Shown here: piece by piece, positions 35,051 to 45,936 of the stretch
How positions within the stretch are numbered: position 1 is the first letter of the stretch
How the letters are laid out: every line of letters starts with the position of its first letter
Source: Ailurus styani
Lineage: Eukaryota > Chordata > Mammalia > Carnivora > Ailuridae
Reading direction: 5' to 3'
Length of the DNA: 64,000 nt
Assembly: GCA_002007465.1 (NCBI GenBank)
Contig: LNAC01000378.1
Coordinates: forward strand, 1,429,230 to 1,493,229
Notes under the pieces: model-generated
Told to the model about the DNA's origin: nothing
The model's input: only the letters and a program-made list of their open reading frames with translations
The model's database searches: none
Made by a program: the position numbers and the translations under genes

Positions 35051-35210
35051 GACTTTAAAGCTAGACAGACATAAGTTCGAATCCTGACTCTGCCATTAGG
35101 CTGTGTGTCCTTGAGCAAGTTACTTAACTGCGCTGTTTCCTTATCTGCACAGACAGTAGCTCAATGCTCCAACATAAATAAGTACTCTAGAAATGGTAGC
35201 TAATATAAAG
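35050..35210 (+). repeat. MIR element
   Basis: 'AGTTCGAATCCTGACTCTGC', 'GTGTCCTTGAGCAAGTTACT' and 'TAACTGCGCTGTTTCCTTAT' are MIR core. Confidence 0.85.
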
Positions 35211-35451
35211 TAACACGTGAGATGATTTCGGGCCACAGGGCCAAAGGCGATGTCGTTGAATACTTCACAGACACCATTCTGACCAAGCTGTTAGGCTTCT
35301 GAGGTTTCTATATGAATCTTCCCTGGGATATTTGTATTTTCATAAGGTCCCCTGAAGACTACAAGCTTTAAAAAGTATCTCCTCTCTCTCCCAAGGAGAA
35401 AGTGAATGAAGACTTGCCTGACTGCTTCTTAGTTCCCCGAGCTGGACTCAC

Positions 35452-35614
35452 CTCGGGGTCTGAGCCTTCCTCATAGGAGCGAATGCCAAACGTCATGCCT
35501 TCAAATGTTTGGTCCACTCGCAGGATGGCCAATGCCAGCCTGGCCACTGTCAGATTGGCTGTCCTCCCAGAAAACTCCACCTTGTGACCCACACGCTCAA
35601 TTATCCTCAGAATT
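35452..35614 (-). CDS. ADGRG4: ADGRG4 exon 10 of window (GAIN domain)
   Basis: This 163-base exon (phase 2 in, 0 out) reads ILRIIERVGHKVEFSGRTAN, with sequon NLT following, then LALAILRVDQTFEGMTFGIR and SYEEGSDPE. It covers the transition from the helical to the beta-sandwich part of GAIN. The acceptor is GGTTCCTTGCAG and the donor CCCGAG|GTGAGTCC. Confidence 0.95.
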
Positions 35615-35744
35615 CTGCAAGGAACCACAGGGAGAGAAGGGCAGTCCTACCGCTGTAATACAAGACCCCTTCTCCTGAGATTTCCTCAGTGTAAGGCTTT
35701 TTCTTCAGTTTTAATCACTGTCTTTATATTGCTTAAGGCATTAT

Positions 35745-35960
35745 CAAATCAGAGCACTGGCTTTGGAGTCAGACAGGCTGAGGTTTAAATCTTAGCTCCT
35801 CTAATTTCTAACGGTGTGGGTAGATGGTGGGAAGCTCAACCATGTTATTGCATTTGTCCACGCCGTTAGATATTAGAGGAGCTAAGATTTAAACCTCAGC
35901 CTTGTAGGTGGCTCTCAAGATTAAATGACAGTGTTGTATGTAAAGCCAGATGCTGCATGG
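35745..35960 (+). repeat. MIR element carrying an inverted duplication
   Basis: The left side starts as a MIR ('CTTTGGAGTCAGACAGGCTG', 'AGGTTTAAATCTTAGCTCCT'). The expected middle part is replaced, and at 35859-35901 the same 43 bases return as reverse complement with two mismatches, after a spacer at 35819-35858. MIR-like 3' sequence resumes at about 35903. Confidence 0.82.
35776..35901. repeat. 43-bp inverted repeat with 40-base spacer
   Basis: Arms 35776-35818 and 35859-35901 are complementary at 41 of 43 positions by direct reading, so the transcript could fold into a long hairpin. It lies in the intron between two GAIN exons, about 160 bases upstream of the exon at 35452-35614 in transcript direction. 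Confidence 0.93.
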
Positions 35961-36620
35961 CCTCATAGGCCAAGAAATTTGGGCTTTATTCTATGTGTAA
36001 CAGAAAGCCACTGAGGGGTTTTAAAAGCAAGAGAGTGACGTGATCTGATACATGCGTGAAAAGATCCTTCTGGCGGCCACGTAGAAGAAAGACCATAGAG
36101 AAGCAAGTGCGGAGGGTGGGGTCAGCCCAGTTAGGAGGTTACTGCAGAAGGTCAGCGGACAGATATGAGGCTGGGACTAGGGTGGGGATGGGGATGGACA
36201 GGAGTAGATGGGTTTGAGGAATGCTTCAGGGATTAAAAACCTCTTGTCCAGTGCCTCTTACAAGACTTGGTTACTGACTGACTGTGAGGTAGAGGGAAGT
36301 AACTAGTATTATCCCTAAGCTTTTTGCTTGAGCAATAGGCGGATGCAATTTATAGAAATTGGGGGAGCATCAGGGCTGGGAAAATAGAGTGGAGGTTCGG
36401 TCTGGGGTAACTGTTTACTTGAAAAGCTGCTGTGATTAATGTGGAATTCGAATTTTGCAATGCATTCCTTCACAATGGAGATTTGTGTGGGATGATCCCA
36501 TTGCATCATACTAACACAGCTTTCCATGCATAGCCACCTGACCTTGACAATTTGGTGGACTGTAGGCAAAGGAATGAATAACAAATATGATAGATCTTAC
36601 AAAATAACTTATTTACCAGA
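35925..36620. other. Intron sequence with an unassigned old repeat
   Basis: About 35930-36240 follows a pattern seen in many mammalian introns ('GGGCTTTATTCTATGTGTAA', 'AAAGCCACTGAGGGGTTTTA', 'GAGAGTGACGTGATCTGAT'). I do not assign a family with confidence. No gene is seen. Confidence 0.45.
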
Positions 36621-36634
36621 GCATTAGTACTTAC

Positions 36635-36851
36635 TCGTTTCTCACTTCAGGCAGATCAGATACGGAATTGTTTTGTTTTCCCAAAACAGCATTGATTATT
36701 TGTAATATAATCTGGGTTAGATTCATACTTATCTCATCACATTGTGAAATGTCAGATACTTTAGAAACAATAATCTTTGTTTCTTCTTCGTCCAGAGGGG
36801 GGGATTCAGTTATTAAATTTAAAAGGTGCTCTGCAACATCATCTGCATTCT
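36635..36851 (-). CDS. ADGRG4: ADGRG4 exon 9 of window (GAIN helical subdomain)
   Basis: This 217-base exon (phase 1 in, 2 out) codes for ENADDVAEHLLNLITESPPL, then DEEETKIIVSKVSDISQCDE and a further helical stretch ending in PEVRNE. The amphipathic helical pattern matches GAIN subdomain A. The acceptor is TTTCTTTCCCCAG and the donor AACGA|GTAAGTAC. A 9-kb intron separates it from the previous exon. Confidence 0.94.
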
Positions 36852-37349
36852 CTGGGGAAAGAAAATTGATAGAAAATCTGTATTATTTTGTTTGGGGGCA
36901 TGCTGGTCCGCTTCCTTCCCTTTCAAAAGTAAAGGCAGTCAAATGCAAATATCTACCCAGGCGGGAAAATCTACAGTAAAAAAAATGCTGGACCTCAATT
37001 TCTACAATAGGCAGAGTCCCAGAAAATAGCACATAAGTCAAGTTTTTATTCATTAAATCCTTTTAAAAATACACCGGGGAAACCTTTTTGTCACTGAAGA
37101 TTAGCTTGCAATTAGATTCTAATTAAGTTAAGACTTTTGAGTATTGGATTGAGTTAAGTAGATCCCACCTGTACGAAAATATCTGCAAACACTCAGTCTG
37201 TGTTTTCTTAATCAAGGGTGGTGGTGATATTTTTCTGTCAAGAACCAGCAATCGCAGAAAAAAAAGCAAATATGGACCACGTATAATAAAGAGCAATTTC
37301 ATTTAGATTTTTTTAGAGAGGAAGAACAATAGGTATTAACTCGCCCACT

Positions 37350-37660
37350 TTTTTCTTCACTTTTTATTATGGAAATTTTCAAACATGAACAGAAGTAGAA
37401 AGAATAGTATAATGAATCCCTATGTACCTCATGAATCACCTAGCTTCAACAAGTGTCAGTGAAGAGCTAATTTATTTTATCTACACTCTCACCCACCTTA
37501 CCCCAACTCCAGATTGTTGTAAAGCAAGTCCCAGACATATCATTTCATCCATAAATACTTCAGTATGCATCTCTAAAACGAAAGACCTCTGTTTGTCATA
37601 ACCACAATGTGAGTACTTGTTAAAACAAATACAACACAAAAGAGATTTTAGCTCAATATA
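37350..37660 (+). repeat. Ancient L1-like repeat (tentative)
   Basis: 'TTATTATGGAAATTTTCAAA', 'CAGAAGTAGAAAGAATAGTA' and 'CAGTATGCATCTCTAAAA' form a pattern common in old mammalian L1 3' regions. Confidence 0.5.
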
Positions 37661-37699
37661 ACCCATATAAAGCTAAGCTTCTTGTGGTGCCCTCCTAGC

Positions 37700-38580
37700 T
37701 TAAAGCCCTCACATTTAAGTCCAGTAACCAAAATACAATGGAAAATATCGAGAAATACAATCCGATGAGAAAAAGCCCAGAGAGGGATTATATTCCTAAC
37801 TTAACCTGGGTTACGTGACAAATAACCAAGTGTGTTTGGGAAAACAAAATAAATTACCATAAACATCATCCTCTTTCTCTCTCTCTTTCTCCCTCTCTCT
37901 CTCTGCAAACAACTCTCTGTCCTTGTCAATGTAAATTAAGCAATCTTAACTGAGATTCTCTCAATTCCTCCCCCCCTTAACCATTACTTCAATCTGCCCA
38001 ACAATGTCCTACCTACGAACTGAGGTGGAAGAAAGGGGGAGGTTGAACAAGGTTGTAATTACCTCTAAATTAATATTTTGTCCTTGCTACATCTATCTTC
38101 TGGTCTATTAAAGAAACTGAGAAAACAATTAGACAGTGGATGGAAGAAAAATACAGGGCTTTCATTCACCAATCTTTCTATCGCTCTCATTAAATTTCCA
38201 GGCTTTGCTGTAGATGAACTAGCCAGAGCTGCCTACCTGGAGTCATTCTTTGGGCCTCGGTGGTGTGTCTTTACTTCCTGCAGTTCCTGCTGTCACAAGA
38301 GGAAAGTAAACAATAGGCCAATGGGAGACTAACTGTATTGTGGAAAATAATTGTAGACTCTTCATCTAGAGTTATATGGTTTTTAACTCAGGATAAACTC
38401 AGGATAAACTTAACTCACTGTGTAAAAATTCTAAGTCCTTGAGGAAAAGCAGTAAAAGGAATCCTCCCTTATTTGTTGTAAAATATATAGGATGCCCCAT
38501 TGCTTGAAATAGTTTCAATTAATCTGCCAATAATTGCAGCTATCAATATGCAACAATAATCATATCTGTTATTGATTGAG
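37700..38580. other. Intron sequence; nothing recognised
   Basis: There is a short CT-rich patch at 37868-37910 and a small tandem duplication (AACTCAGGATA twice) at 38386-38410. No gene is seen. Confidence 0.5.
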
Positions 38581-38589
38581 CAATTCCTA

Positions 38590-38950
38590 TGAGCCAGTAA
38601 TGGCATTGTCTACAGCTGCGTAACAAACCACCCCTAACATAATGGCTTCGAACAAGAATTCATTATTATCCCTCATGGTTGTGTGTGTTGACCAGTTTCA
38701 GTTGAGCGGTTCTGATTCGAGTCTCTCATGCAGTTGTGCTCAAATGGCAGCTGGGACTGGAGTCATCCAAAGACTAGACTGGGCTGGAAGTCCAAGGTGG
38801 CTCGCACATGGCTGGCCATTTATACCCATGCACCAGTCAGTTGGGGCTGCCGTCCTCTGGGGGTCAGTCATTTGAGGCTGTTCCCAACACATGGCCTCTC
38901 CCAGTGGCTTAGGCTCAGTGGTATGCTGGATCCAGCCTCATGTCAACTTG
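38590..38950 (+). repeat. MLT1-type LTR remnant
   Basis: 'CGTAACAAACCACCCCTAAC', 'ATAATGGCTTCGAACAAGAA', 'GGACTGGAGTCATCCAAAGA' and 'GGAAGTCCAAGGTGGCTCGC' follow the MLT1 LTR pattern of the ERVL-MaLR group. No internal retroviral genes are present. Confidence 0.7.
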
Positions 38951-39052
38951 TCAGAATGAATTGTTAAACTTCTGGGAATTTTGTGAGCTAGTTGTTAAAT
39001 ACAGCCATTATTGAAAATTAAATGATATCAACTCTTAATCAAATAAATTATA

Positions 39053-39251
39053 TTAAAAACAATGGTGATACCCAAGACTCATCACTTCCTAATGATTTTG
39101 CTACATTTTAATAATGTATGCTCTGGTGATTATATCTACAGTATCTGTGTATCTCTTACCAACTCCATGTTCAGTAATTACATGTTGTAGTTTGTATTCA
39201 GCCATCAGGGGAGGATTACACCAAGGAAATCAGCAAGTGCGACAAAATTAC
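39053..39251 (+). repeat. Local direct repeat, copy A
   Basis: A 199-base segment starting TTAAAAACAATGGTGATACC and ending CAAAATTAC that recurs at 40829-41031 with few differences. Confidence 0.92.
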
Positions 39252-41900
39252 CATTTTTTGGCAGAGCTGGTGGTTTAAACAATTTCCAGGCTCCTTATAG
39301 TATGCTGTTTGGGTTCCGAGAGGTGAATCCCCACTGAAAGCATACAAGAGAACGGAAGCAGAAATTTCCAGTCCCCTTAAAAGTTAGTCCCATGATTGGC
39401 ACAGTGTCACCGCTGCCAAATTCTACTGGGCTAAGTAGTCACAAGGCAGCCCTGATTCAACTTCTAGTTGACAAGGAGGGAATGAATCGATGGTGGGCAT
39501 TTTGGAGACAAGATACCACAAGGCATTTATACATACATTCCCCAATTCAATCATCGTGATACCCTATGTGATGGGTACTAACATTATTCCCTTTATACAG
39601 ATTAAGAAATTGTGACATGGAAGCTCTAACCCAGATTTTAATCCAGGCCTGTTTGAGTCCAAAGTTAGTGTTCCTTTAATATCACTTTCTACTACAGTAT
39701 ATGTGCCTTTGTCCCTTTTCTCCACAGTCTGGGGGTTGGAACCGTTGTGTTTTGCAGTCCTTCTCCCTGACATCCTGGGAATTACATCGCTCTCTCTCTA
39801 CCATGCACTGTCCTGCCCAGGCAGTGGGATGGACACACTCAGGGACAGCTTTGAGAAGTTCCAGCCAACTTCATTAAAGTGTGATGCATCTTCAGTATTT
39901 TGGAGGTCACCAAAAGACAGGGCAAAGCAAAGAACCCATAGACCTTTGAAATAAGGGTACTTTTTGAACTCTGCAATATGAAGGAGTTACATGAAATGAG
40001 CATTTAACTGGGGAACTGACAAGATTTCTCCAACCAAGATATCTAATGCTTGTCAGCAAGATTGAAGGCTAAAGAAAAATTGTCTCAATGTGAATGCATT
40101 TTCTTTCCCTTACATTGTACTCATTTTTCATTAAGTTCCTAACTTACAAGAAGCATTCCTCCGAAGCTAATAGATTTGATAATTTATTTTCAGTTATATA
40201 CATTACAGCCGCCACACAACTGTTCTCATCCTCTGCAGATTTTTTTTAATAAAGCGATTTCTGACAGTTAATTTTCTAAAAATCCTAACTCAGTGCAGTG
40301 CTTTTCTTGTTGTTAAGGTTGTTTAACTTTTTCTCCTACGGAGAAAATTCTGTTATCGTGTCTAAGAAAAATGTGTTGATCAGAGGAGGGACGTCAGCAT
40401 GAAACACAGACTTCTCTAACTTGCTGCCCTCTAGCTTCAAACTGCAACCCTCCCTAGTGTGGTGACTTATGATTTCGGACCTAGAAACCATCAGAGCTGT
40501 GCTTATTTTTCTAATTCTTTCAGATATTCCTTCGCAAGGATCTCAAATTTCCATCTTTTGCAAGGAAGAAAAGTTCAAGGAGTTCACTGCCTCAAGGCAA
40601 TTCTTTGATTGTCCTGGAAGGCACTAGAATGCCTGTGCCTCAGTTTTCAACTAGTCATCATGGTGGGGGGGTGCATTTACACGGTAGAGCTACGCCTGAC
40701 AAGGTGTGTATAGACTGAGAATCGATGAGGGAAACTTAGGCACGCTTTCAAAACACTGATAAGTTGGTGCAGGACTTTAAGAATAGGACTGAAAGGAGGG
40801 GTTGGGGAAAAGTTCACCAAGAACTTTGTTAAAAACAATGGTGATACCCGAGACTCATCACTTCCTAATGATTTTGCTACATTTTAATAACGTATGCTCT
40901 GGTGATTATTTATATCTACAGTATCAGTGTATCTCTTACTGACTCCATGTTCAGTAATCACATGCTGTAGTTTGTATTCAGCCATCAGGAGAGGATTACA
41001 CCAAGGAAATCAGCAAGTGCAACAAAATTACAACCTCTATTACGCTGGTCAAAGTAATCAAAAACAACCATTCAAAGTCCCTAGAGGTTGATGAGAGATC
41101 TTCCAACAAATTGAGATGGCATTTAATCAACAAAATCTATGGAAACTTGGTCAGTACAGTGGGAGGCCATGGCATTTGAGCAAGGAACTGTACCCATCTC
41201 CCATAGCTCTGCTTTGTGGAAAAATTGCTCCATTGGGCTAGGTAGCTGAGTGTATAGTTACCATCTCCCCCAGGTCCCTGGGGTAGAAATGTTCTAGTGG
41301 ATTTGAGAGCCAGGGAACCTTGGAAGTTCCTATATTTCTGGCTCGGGTCTGTGGAAGATCCTTACTGGGCAGTGGCAACAAATGAATGCCAGCAGTAAGT
41401 CCCCCTTCTCCTCAAATTCACACAGAGCCCCTGCTCCACAGGGAAAACCCTGGTGAAGCATCTTGTGAAGGACACATTCATCACTCCACTATCTCCCAAG
41501 CTCTTGCCCCACAGGACAGATATTTTTTCACAGATAAGGGTGGGAGAAAGTAAGTATTGAAAGAAAGTATGGAAAGAAAGTATTGCCTCAAAGACTGGCA
41601 ATACTCTGCTCCTGCCAAGGGGATGGACTATAATGGGATCAGACGATGGAGCAATTTATGCCCTAGGGTTTTGTCAAAAACAACAGAGCCGTCACCTAGC
41701 AATTAGGAGGCTAAGAGCTGGGTGTGATACCAAGAGAGGCACTCCATCCAGAACCTCAGCAGGGAGATCAGAGAAAGAAACAGAGAGAATCTAGCTAGAA
41801 CCACAGTCATCTGTGGTAGTCAGGGAGAATGGGTCCAAGCCCAAGGCTGCATCTTCTAAGGAGAAGCATCAGAAAATGTATACTGCAGTGACAATAGACT
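39252..41900. other. Intron sequence; no gene seen
   Basis: A MIR-like remnant (minus) lies at 39500-39665. Apart from direct-repeat copy B, the remainder of this part of the 9-kb intron shows no recognised repeat or gene. Short open frames (39703-39954, 41362-41601) have no family resemblance. Confidence 0.5.
40829..41031 (+). repeat. Local direct repeat, copy B
   Basis: Second copy of the 39053-39251 segment, 203 bases. It differs by a four-base insertion (GATTATTTATATC against GATTATATC) and roughly nine substitutions. Copy spacing is about 1.78 kb. Confidence 0.92.
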
Positions 41901-41969
41901 TCACTGAACTAGTCTAGCCAATGGTATCTTTGACAGAAATAGAAAAAGTAATTCTAAAATTCATTGGAA

Positions 41970-41971
<2 letters not shown>

Positions 41972-42017
<46 letters not shown>
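41972..42017. repeat. (CA)n microsatellite
   Basis: About 45 bases of pure CA repeat arising within L1 sequence. Confidence 0.95.
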
Positions 42018-42019
<2 letters not shown>

Positions 42020-42616
42020 CAAATAGCCAAATCAATCTTGAGAAAGCAGAACAACGACATCACACTCCTTTATATCAAAATATAAAACAAAGCTACAGTA
42101 ATCAAAACAGCATGGTACTGGTTGGTATAAAGACAAACCTATAAACCAATGGAACAGAATTGAGAGCCCAGAAACAAATACACACATGTACCATCAACTA
42201 ATCATTAATAAGAGTATGAAGAACACACATTGGGAAAAGGATAATTTCTTCCATAAACAGTGTTGGGAAAACTGAAAATTCACATGCAAAAGAGTGAACT
42301 TGGCCCTCCTGTTACACCATACACAAAAATCAACTCAAAATTATTCAAGACTTAAATGCAAGACCTGAAACTCAAAAACCCCTAGAAGAGACCATAACAG
42401 AAAATCTTCATGACATTGATCTTGGCAACAATTCCATGGATATTATACCACAAGCACAAGCAACAGAAACAAAAATAAACAAGTGGGACTACATCAAAAA
42501 AAAGTTTCTCACAACAAGGGAAATAATCAATCAACAGAGTGAAAGGACAACTTACTGAATAGGAGAAAATATTTGCAAACCGTGTGTTTGATAAGGAGTT
42601 AATCTCCAAAATATAT

Positions 42617-42759
42617 AAAGAATTTCTATAACTCATGGGGCACCTAGCTGGCTCAGTCAGTATAGCATGCAACTCTTGATCTGGGTCATGAGTTCAAGCC
42701 CCACATTGGACATGGAACCTACTCTAAAAAAACTTTTTTAAAAGAATTTCTATTACTCA
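42617..42759 (+). repeat. Short CAN-SINE with target-site duplication, nested in L1
   Basis: Forward short copy (42636-42740), flanked by AAAGAATTTCTATAACTCA and AAAGAATTTCTATTACTCA (19 bp, one mismatch). Confidence 0.93.
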
Positions 42760-43517
42760 ATAGTGAACAGACAGGTAACCTGATTTAAAAATGAACTAAG
42801 GACTCAAATAGACATTTCTCAGAAGACATAAAAAGGGCCAATAGATATATGAAAAGGTGTTCAACATCATTAATCATCAGGGAAATGGAAATCAAAACCA
42901 CAATGAGATATCACTTCACCACTGTCAGGATGGCTATTATCAGAAATCAAGAGATAACAAATTATCGTCAAGGGTGTGGAGAAAACAGTACCCTGGTACA
43001 CTGTGGGTGGGAATGTAAATTGGTGCAGCCATTTGGAAGACATTATGGAGGTTCCTCACAAATTAAAAATAGAACTACCATATAATCCAGCAATCTCACT
43101 TGTGTATGTATATCCAAAGGAACTAAAATCACTATTTCAAAGAGATATCTGCACCCACATGTTCATTACAACATGATTCACAATAACCAAGATATAGAAA
43201 TAATTTAAGTGTCCATAGAGAGGTAAAGAAAATGTCACACACATCTATACACACTGGAATATTACTCACCTTCAAAAAGAAGGAAATCCTGCAGTTTGCA
43301 ACAACATGGATAAACCTGGATATCATTATGCTAAGTGAAACAAGCCAGACACAGACAGACAAATACTGCATGATCTCACTTACATGGGAAATCTAACATA
43401 GTTGAACTCACAAAAGCATAGAATGGAATGGTGTTTGCCAGGGGCTGGGGGTGCTGCTAATCAACAGGGATAAAGTTTCAGTTAAGCAATATGAATAAGT
43501 TCTGGAGGTCAGCCATA

Positions 43518-43736
43518 CAACATTGTACTTTTTTTTTAAGATTTTATTTATTTATTTATTTATTGAGATAGAGAGAGAGAGACCATGAAAGGGGAGAGGT
43601 CAGAAGGTGAAGCAGACTCCCCGCTAAGCAGGGAGCCATCAGTGCAGGACTCGATCCTGGGACTCCAGGATCATGCCCTGAGCTGAAGGCAGTTGCTTAA
43701 CCAACAGAGCCACCCAGGTGCCCACACATTGTACTT
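43518..43736 (-). repeat. CAN-SINE with target-site duplication, nested in L1
   Basis: Reverse copy (43531-43723) flanked by ACATTGTACTT-type repeats. Confidence 0.92.
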
Positions 43737-44139
43737 GAAAAATATGTCAAGAGGATGGATCTCATGTTAAGTGTTCTTACTACAATAAAATAAAATTAAA
43801 AGAAGAAAGAAAGTAGATTAGAGGTTTCTAGGGGCTGCGGGAGTGGGTAATGAGAATACATGCTGTATGGGGCTTCTCTTTGGAGAGATCAAAATCAGAA
43901 TGTTCTGGAATTAGTGGTGACTGTTCCACAATCTAGTGAATATGCTAAAAGCCGTGGAATTATACCCAGTAAATGGGTAAAATGTTATAATATGTGAATA
44001 TCTTCATAAGAAATTTCTTAAACCACATTGAGATATCAACTGCTGCTTATCAAATCACCAAAGACCCAAAAGTCTGATAGCATGCTGTGTTGATTAAGGT
44101 ACCCTGAGATAGGTGCTTTCCTACCTTGCAAGTGGGAGT

Positions 44140-44523
44140 ATGAACTAGGGCAAGCAAGCATTGCAGAGAGCATTTTGACACCATCAAAAGTACGACTGAC
44201 CCAGCAATTTTACTTTTAGGAATTTATGCTTTGAGTATACCCTACTTATGCAAAATGACATATGTACAGTCTCCATTACAGCAGTTTGGTAAAAATAAAA
44301 TGTTATTAACGGCTTAAATGCCCACCCACAGGAAATAGTTTAAAGAAATAAATTGTGGCGTGTCCATGCAGTATAATATAATGCAGTGATAAAAAGCATG
44401 CGAAAGCTCTTCATATACTAAAATGATCATTTCTGCAATACATTGTTAAAAGAAAAAAGCAACGTGCAGAGCGGTATGGATAGCACATCCCACTTTTTGT
44501 ACTAAAAGGGAGGGAGAATATAC

Positions 44524-44559
<36 letters not shown>

Positions 44560-44720
44560 GTGTATGTGTACGTGTGTGTGTGTGTAAATTTCCTCACAGA
44601 TACATGAAATATCTCTGTGGGTATTTATTGAATGGCTGGGGTCAGCAGTGGGAAGATGTTTCAATTCCTTTTTTGGTTTTGCAATATTGAGCTATGTAAA
44701 GAATTACCTATTAAAACTAT
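44140..44720 (+). repeat. Old L1 3' remnant with microsatellite
   Basis: 'TGACCCAGCAATTTTACTTT', 'GCTTAAATGCCCACCCACAG' and 'GTCCATGCAGTATAATATAA' resemble L1 3' UTR. An ATATGT hexamer repeat followed by GT repeats lies at 44520-44586. Confidence 0.65.
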
Positions 44721-44728
44721 TCTGGTTT

Positions 44729-44934
44729 TTAAAAATATTTTATTTAATTATATATTAATGTATTTGAAAGAGAGAGAGAGCAGGAGAGTGGCAGAGGGAG
44801 AGGGACAGAACTTCCAGCAGACTCTGAGCTGAGCACAGAGCTGGAGGTGGGGCTCGACCCCAAAACCCTGAGATCATGACCTGAGCAGAAACCAAGTGTT
44901 GGATTCTTAACCAACTGAGCCATGCAGGTGCCCC
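44729..44934 (-). repeat. CAN-SINE
   Basis: Diverged reverse copy ending GAGCCATGCAGGTGCCCC. Confidence 0.88.
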
Positions 44935-44947
44935 AAAACTGGTTTTG

Positions 44948-45151
44948 TAAATATTTATTATTTGAAAGAGAAAGAGTGTGTGTGGGAATAAGCAGGTGGA
45001 GGGGCAGAGGGAGAGGCAGAGAGAGAATCTTAAGCAGACTCCGCCATGAGAACAGAGCCAGACATGGGCTCAATCCCATAACCCTGAGATCATGACCTGA
45101 GCTGAAACCAAGAGCTAGACTTTTAATTAACTGAACCCCCCAGGGGTCTCC
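44948..45151 (-). repeat. CAN-SINE
   Basis: Second diverged reverse copy directly after the previous one, ending AACCCCCCAGGGGTCTC. Confidence 0.85.
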
Positions 45152-45174
45152 CTGTTAAAACTGCTTTAAAATGA

Positions 45175-45376
45175 GGGCACCTGGGTGGCTCAGTGGGTTA
45201 AGCCTCTGCCTTCGGCTCAGGTCATGATCTCAGGGTCCTGGGATCGAGGCCCACATCGGGCTCTCTGCTCAGCAGGGAGCCTGCTTCCTCCTCTCTCTCT
45301 GCCTGCCTCTCTGCCTACTTGCGATCTCTCTCTCTCTCTCTCTGTCAAATAAATAAATAAATAATCTTTTAAAAAA
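45175..45376 (+). repeat. CAN-SINE
   Basis: Forward, well-preserved copy, GGGCACCTGGGTGGCTCAGT to AAATAAATAAATAATC. Confidence 0.94.
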
Positions 45377-45387
45377 TGAAAAATAAT

Positions 45388-45562
45388 GGGGCACCTGGGT
45401 GGCAGCTCAGTGGGTTAAGCCTCTGCCTTCAGCTCAGGTCATGATCTCAGGGTCCTGGGATCGAGCCCTAGGTTGGGCTCCCTGCTCAGTGAGGAGCCTG
45501 CTTCTCCCTCTCCCTCTGTTCTCTCTCTCTAGAATAAATAAATAAATAAAATATTTTAAAAA
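45388..45562 (+). repeat. CAN-SINE
   Basis: Forward copy, GGGGCACCTGGGTGGCAGCT, directly after the previous one. Four SINEs thus lie within 840 bases. Confidence 0.93.
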
Positions 45563-45817
45563 ATGAAATGAAATGAAAAATAATAATTAGCCAAAAATTA
45601 TGAAATAAATAACACTAGAAAGCAAAAAACACTGATGGTCCCAACTTAGCATGCCTCACTCCCACCTCTACCAACATTAACTTCCTAGTTTCTGAAATTG
45701 GATCATTGTAAGGTATATTTTCCTACGTGAGGCTTGGCTGTACCCTCTCATCTCAGGTCAAGCAGACCAGCTAAGCAAGGTTCTATTATGTCATTAACGT
45801 GTACGGAACAGTCTTAC

Positions 45818-45936
45818 CATCACTGATAGTAATGTTAGCAAGATCCACAATCTTATCAGGAAGTCCTTGAAGCAGCTTGCATTGTTTCAACTTTGGTTTT
45901 TCCCACTGAGATTTGCCAGTATGGATACTGATTGAG
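45818..45936 (-). CDS. ADGRG4: ADGRG4 exon 8 of window (HormR-like end, GAIN start)
   Basis: This 119-base exon (phase 2 in, 1 out) completes the split Cys, then reads SISIHTGKSQWEKPKLKQCK and continues LLQGLPDKIVDLANITISD. The Gly-x-x-Gln-Trp and following Cys fit the end of a HormR-like module. The Leu-rich remainder begins the helical subdomain A of GAIN. The acceptor is TGTCTTTTTCAG and the donor GATG|GTAAGACTG. Confidence 0.94.

Larger units (their letters stand above)
41930..43810 (+). repeat. Forward L1 3' half
   Basis: L1 ORF2 end and 3' UTR in order: 'AATCAAAACAGCATGGTACT', 'CCAATGGAACAGAATTGAGA', 'AAATGGAAATCAAAACCACA', 'TTTGGAAGACATTATGGAGG', 'GATCTCACTTACATGGGAAA', 'AGGGGCTGGGGGTGCTGCTA'. 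Frames are broken. It is interrupted by a CA microsatellite (41972-42016), a short SINE (42636-42740) and a SINE (43531-43723). Confidence 0.88.

Noticed and set aside
35776..35901. Hairpin as a microRNA precursor
   Set aside because: The arms are complementary along their full length and derive from a MIR repeat. The 40-base loop and lack of typical bulges make a recent inverted duplication more likely than a conserved microRNA.
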